This document shows positions 5,771 to 7,249 of a stretch of DNA of 7,249 nt, one piece after another. Source of the DNA: Deltaproteobacteria bacterium (GTDB lineage: Bacteria; Desulfobacterota; Anaeroferrophillalia; Anaeroferrophillales; Tharpellaceae). The stretch is taken from positions 1 to 7,249 of the forward strand of contig DAOVTG010000124.1 of NCBI GenBank assembly GCA_030633185.1. The letters run 5' to 3'. Numbering within the stretch: the stretch's first letter is position 1; the number at the start of each line of letters is the position of its first letter. Below the pieces are notes generated by a model, which saw only the letters and a list, made by a program, of their open reading frames with translations, had not been told where the DNA came from and ran no database searches. The position numbers were made by a program, and so were the translations under genes.

Positions 5771-5793
5771 GCACCGAGATACCTTACTTCGAC

Positions 5794-5828
5794 GTTGGAT
5801 GTTTAGCGTTGAATGTTCGATGTTCAAC
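5794..5828 (+). repeat. Heptamer array E (forward orientation)
   Basis: Five units: GTTGGAT, GTTTAGC, GTTGAAT, GTTCGAT, GTTCAAC, followed by an A-run. The second unit is the most divergent. It ends 63 nt before the chosen batD start. Confidence 0.85.
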
Positions 5829-5891
5829 AAAAAAACAGTAGATTTAAACTGTTAACTATTTTGAGTTAACCCTTATTTGCAAGAACGGACT

Positions 5892-7214
5892 ATGCCTACG
5901 CCACCATCATATCCCTGGCGAGTCGCCCTTTTTATAGCGATTTTGCTTACACTTGGGCTTACGAGTCTCTCTCTAGCTGAGCCGCAGCCAGCTTTTGTCG
6001 AAGAGGAGTTGATCCTTAGCGAAAAAGTCTGGCCGGGCCAGCGGCTCACATTGTACATTAAGCTCTACACCATCACTTCCTTTTCCGGCTCAACCCGCTT
6101 TGAACTACCCAAGGTTTCGGGGATGCTCATTATGGAAAACGAAGACCGACCACTTATCGGCACAGAAAAAATCGATGATCACCCTTATATCTTCAAACGC
6201 CACGAAATTGTTCTTTTCCCCCTGCGTTCAGGCCCTCTCACCCTGCCCACTTTTAACGTCGAATTTAGTTTTCGCAGAGAAAATGGCAAAGTGATGAAGC
6301 AGACCTTTACAACGCAACAACTCCAATTCAACGTCTTTGAAATTCCCGGTGTGGCCCCACAAGAACCTGTAATCACCAGCAGCAACCTACAGATTAAGGA
6401 TAAATGGGTGCCAAAACCGGACAAAGCCAAGGTTGGAGATGCTCTGATCCGGACAATCACCATGACTGCCGACGATCTGCCGGGCATGGCCTTTCCCCCA
6501 TTGGGTCTGAAAAAAATTGACGGTTTGGGCTTTTACAGAAAACCAGCACAGGTAGGAGACCAGAGACAACGAGGCCAATTTACGGGCAGTCGCACCGAGA
6601 CTATCACTTATATCTGCGAGCAGGAAGGAACCTTTAAGGTTCCGGGAATAAGTATCCAGTGGTGGAACCCCAAGACCGAAACCCTGAAAAAGATCCCCCT
6701 GAAAGCAGCCGAAATCACAGTCACTGCCAACCTTCTCTTAGTGAAAGAGAGTCCGATTAAGGCTATCCGTACAGGCTCCACCGGTTTTCCCTGGAGATGG
6801 GCGGCTATAGTTCTGCTTTTTTCGGTTCTTGTTTTTATCGGCTTTTTACTTTTTCGGATGAAACAGCATGCCTTAAGAGCAACAACAGTAGATCACGAAA
6901 AAGAGCTCTTTATAAAATTCCAGAAGGCGGCCGCAGTACATGATGCCTCTGCCACCATGCAGGCACTTGTTGCCTGGCTTGATCAGAGCAACACAACCGG
7001 AAACCCCACTACTCTGAAACATTTTTATACCCGGGCTGGAAATTTGACACTTAAAAAAGAGATAGCGTCTCTGCAAAATTTCCTTTACGCAACAAAACAT
7101 GATAGACGATGGTCTGGAGACAAACTCTCCACTGCAGTCAGGCAAGCCCGTAAAAACTTAAGGGATCAAGCACCACAGACTGAGCAAAACCGGCTGCCGA
7201 AGTTAAATCCGTAA
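5892..7214 (+). CDS. batD: BatD-like secreted, membrane-anchored protein
   Basis: A 440-residue BatD-family protein. The ATG at 5892 gives a clean signal peptide: basic/polar start MPTPPSYPWR, hydrophobic core VALFIAILLTLGLTSL, and a likely cut after SLA (residue 29). A TTG five codons earlier is open but unnecessary. The long beta-rich extracytoplasmic region (30-300) contains family landmarks such as FTGSRTETITYICEQEGTF and SIQWWNPKT (WWNP at 257-260). One membrane helix follows at about 302-321 (RWAAIVLLFSVLVFIGFLLF). A helical cytoplasmic tail of about 119 residues includes ALVAWLDQS and a terminal basic stretch. Topology is thus signal peptide, periplasmic domain, anchor, cytoplasmic tail, as usual for BatD. 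It sits last in the visible operon and is presumed to bind the VWA proteins in the periplasm. No clear Shine-Dalgarno is visible. Function beyond an envelope stress role is unknown. Confidence 0.92.
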   Translation: MPTPPSYPWRVALFIAILLTLGLTSLSLAEPQPAFVEEELILSEKVWPGQRLTLYIKLYTITSFSGSTRFELPKVSGMLIMENEDRPLIGTEKIDDHPYIFKRHEIVLFPLRSGPLTLPTFNVEFSFRRENGKVMKQTFTTQQLQFNVFEIPGVAPQEPVITSSNLQIKDKWVPKPDKAKVGDALIRTITMTADDLPGMAFPPLGLKKIDGLGFYRKPAQVGDQRQRGQFTGSRTETITYICEQEGTFKVPGISIQWWNPKTETLKKIPLKAAEITVTANLLLVKESPIKAIRTGSTGFPWRWAAIVLLFSVLVFIGFLLFRMKQHALRATTVDHEKELFIKFQKAAAVHDASATMQALVAWLDQSNTTGNPTTLKHFYTRAGNLTLKKEIASLQNFLYATKHDRRWSGDKLSTAVRQARKNLRDQAPQTEQNRLPKLNP

Positions 7215-7249
7215 AACCCGGGCTTCATAATCTTTCAACTATTGGATCA

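Larger units (their letters stand above)
5566..5891. other. Gene-free 326-nt gap between batC and batD, composed of repeats
   Basis: No credible gene lies here. In order it holds a small palindrome TTTGG-CC-CCAAA (5589-5600), the shared hairpin module copy 2 (5647-5671), a GC-rich stem element with terminal inverted repeats (5682-5770), heptamer array E (5794-5828), and an A/T-rich stretch with AACAGT/ACTGTT (5834-5839/5848-5853) and two GTTAAC palindromes (5851-5856, 5865-5870) just before batD. An open frame at 5649-5855 exists only because it reads through these repeats. A separate promoter for batD could lie in the A/T-rich end, but I cannot point to convincing -35 and -10 boxes. Confidence 0.75.

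Noticed and set aside
1927..5828. CRISPR array
   Set aside because: The repeated unit is 7 bp in direct tandem without unique spacers, and no cas genes are present.
5649..5855. Small open frames on both strands in the batC-batD gap (including one on the - strand at 5612-5830)
   Set aside because: They consist of translated hairpin elements and heptamer units and show no protein-like pattern of their own.
5877..5891. TTG start five codons upstream for batD
   Set aside because: The ATG at 5892 yields a normal signal peptide, and TTG has no better ribosome binding site.
7215..7249. Terminator or further gene after batD
   Set aside because: Only 35 bases are available, with no convincing stem plus T-run and no start of a recognisable gene.

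Overview
The window carries one operon on the + strand, cut off at its 5' end: MoxR ATPase (partial), DUF58 protein, DUF4381 protein, a VWA protein (BatA), a second VWA protein (BatB), a TPR protein (BatC) and BatD. This is the 'Bat' (Bacteroides aerotolerance) gene set in the order usual for Proteobacteria. All seven genes look intact, apart from the missing MoxR N terminus. I see no convincing gene on the - strand.

The protein sequences resemble proteobacterial Bat proteins. The balanced base composition and repeat-filled gaps suggest an environmental deltaproteobacterium in the broad sense (Desulfobacterota). That placement is inference, because no rRNA or taxonomic marker is present.

Layout: 1-929 MoxR (5' partial); 931-1908 DUF58; 1980-2483 DUF4381; 2488-3507 BatA; 3674-4645 BatB; 4915-5565 BatC; 5892-7214 BatD; 7215-7249 a short tail without a recognisable terminator. 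The first two genes and the DUF4381/BatA pair are tightly coupled, with gaps of 1 and 4 nt. The other four gaps are 71 to 326 nt long, and every one contains a degenerate tandem array of the heptamer GTTSRAY. Two arrays lie in reverse and three in forward orientation. The BatB/BatC and BatC/BatD gaps also hold hairpin-rich, MITE- or REP-like elements that share a small hairpin module.

How the genes work together (family knowledge plus inference): MoxR is an AAA+ ATPase thought to remodel or metallate VWA-domain partners. DUF58, BatA and BatB supply VWA or VWA-like domains at the inner membrane. DUF4381 is a small membrane protein. BatC gives a periplasmic TPR surface, and BatD is a secreted, membrane-anchored partner. 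Together they probably form an envelope stress-tolerance complex whose biochemical activity is unknown.

I found no wholly new gene system. The most unusual content is the repeat ecology of the operon: heptamer arrays in every uncoupled gap, one of them encoding the C-terminal tail of BatA, a 24-bp perfect inverted repeat across the batA stop codon, and a 32-bp duplication ahead of batB and batC. BatB also has a degenerate metal-binding (MIDAS) motif next to an intact one in BatA.
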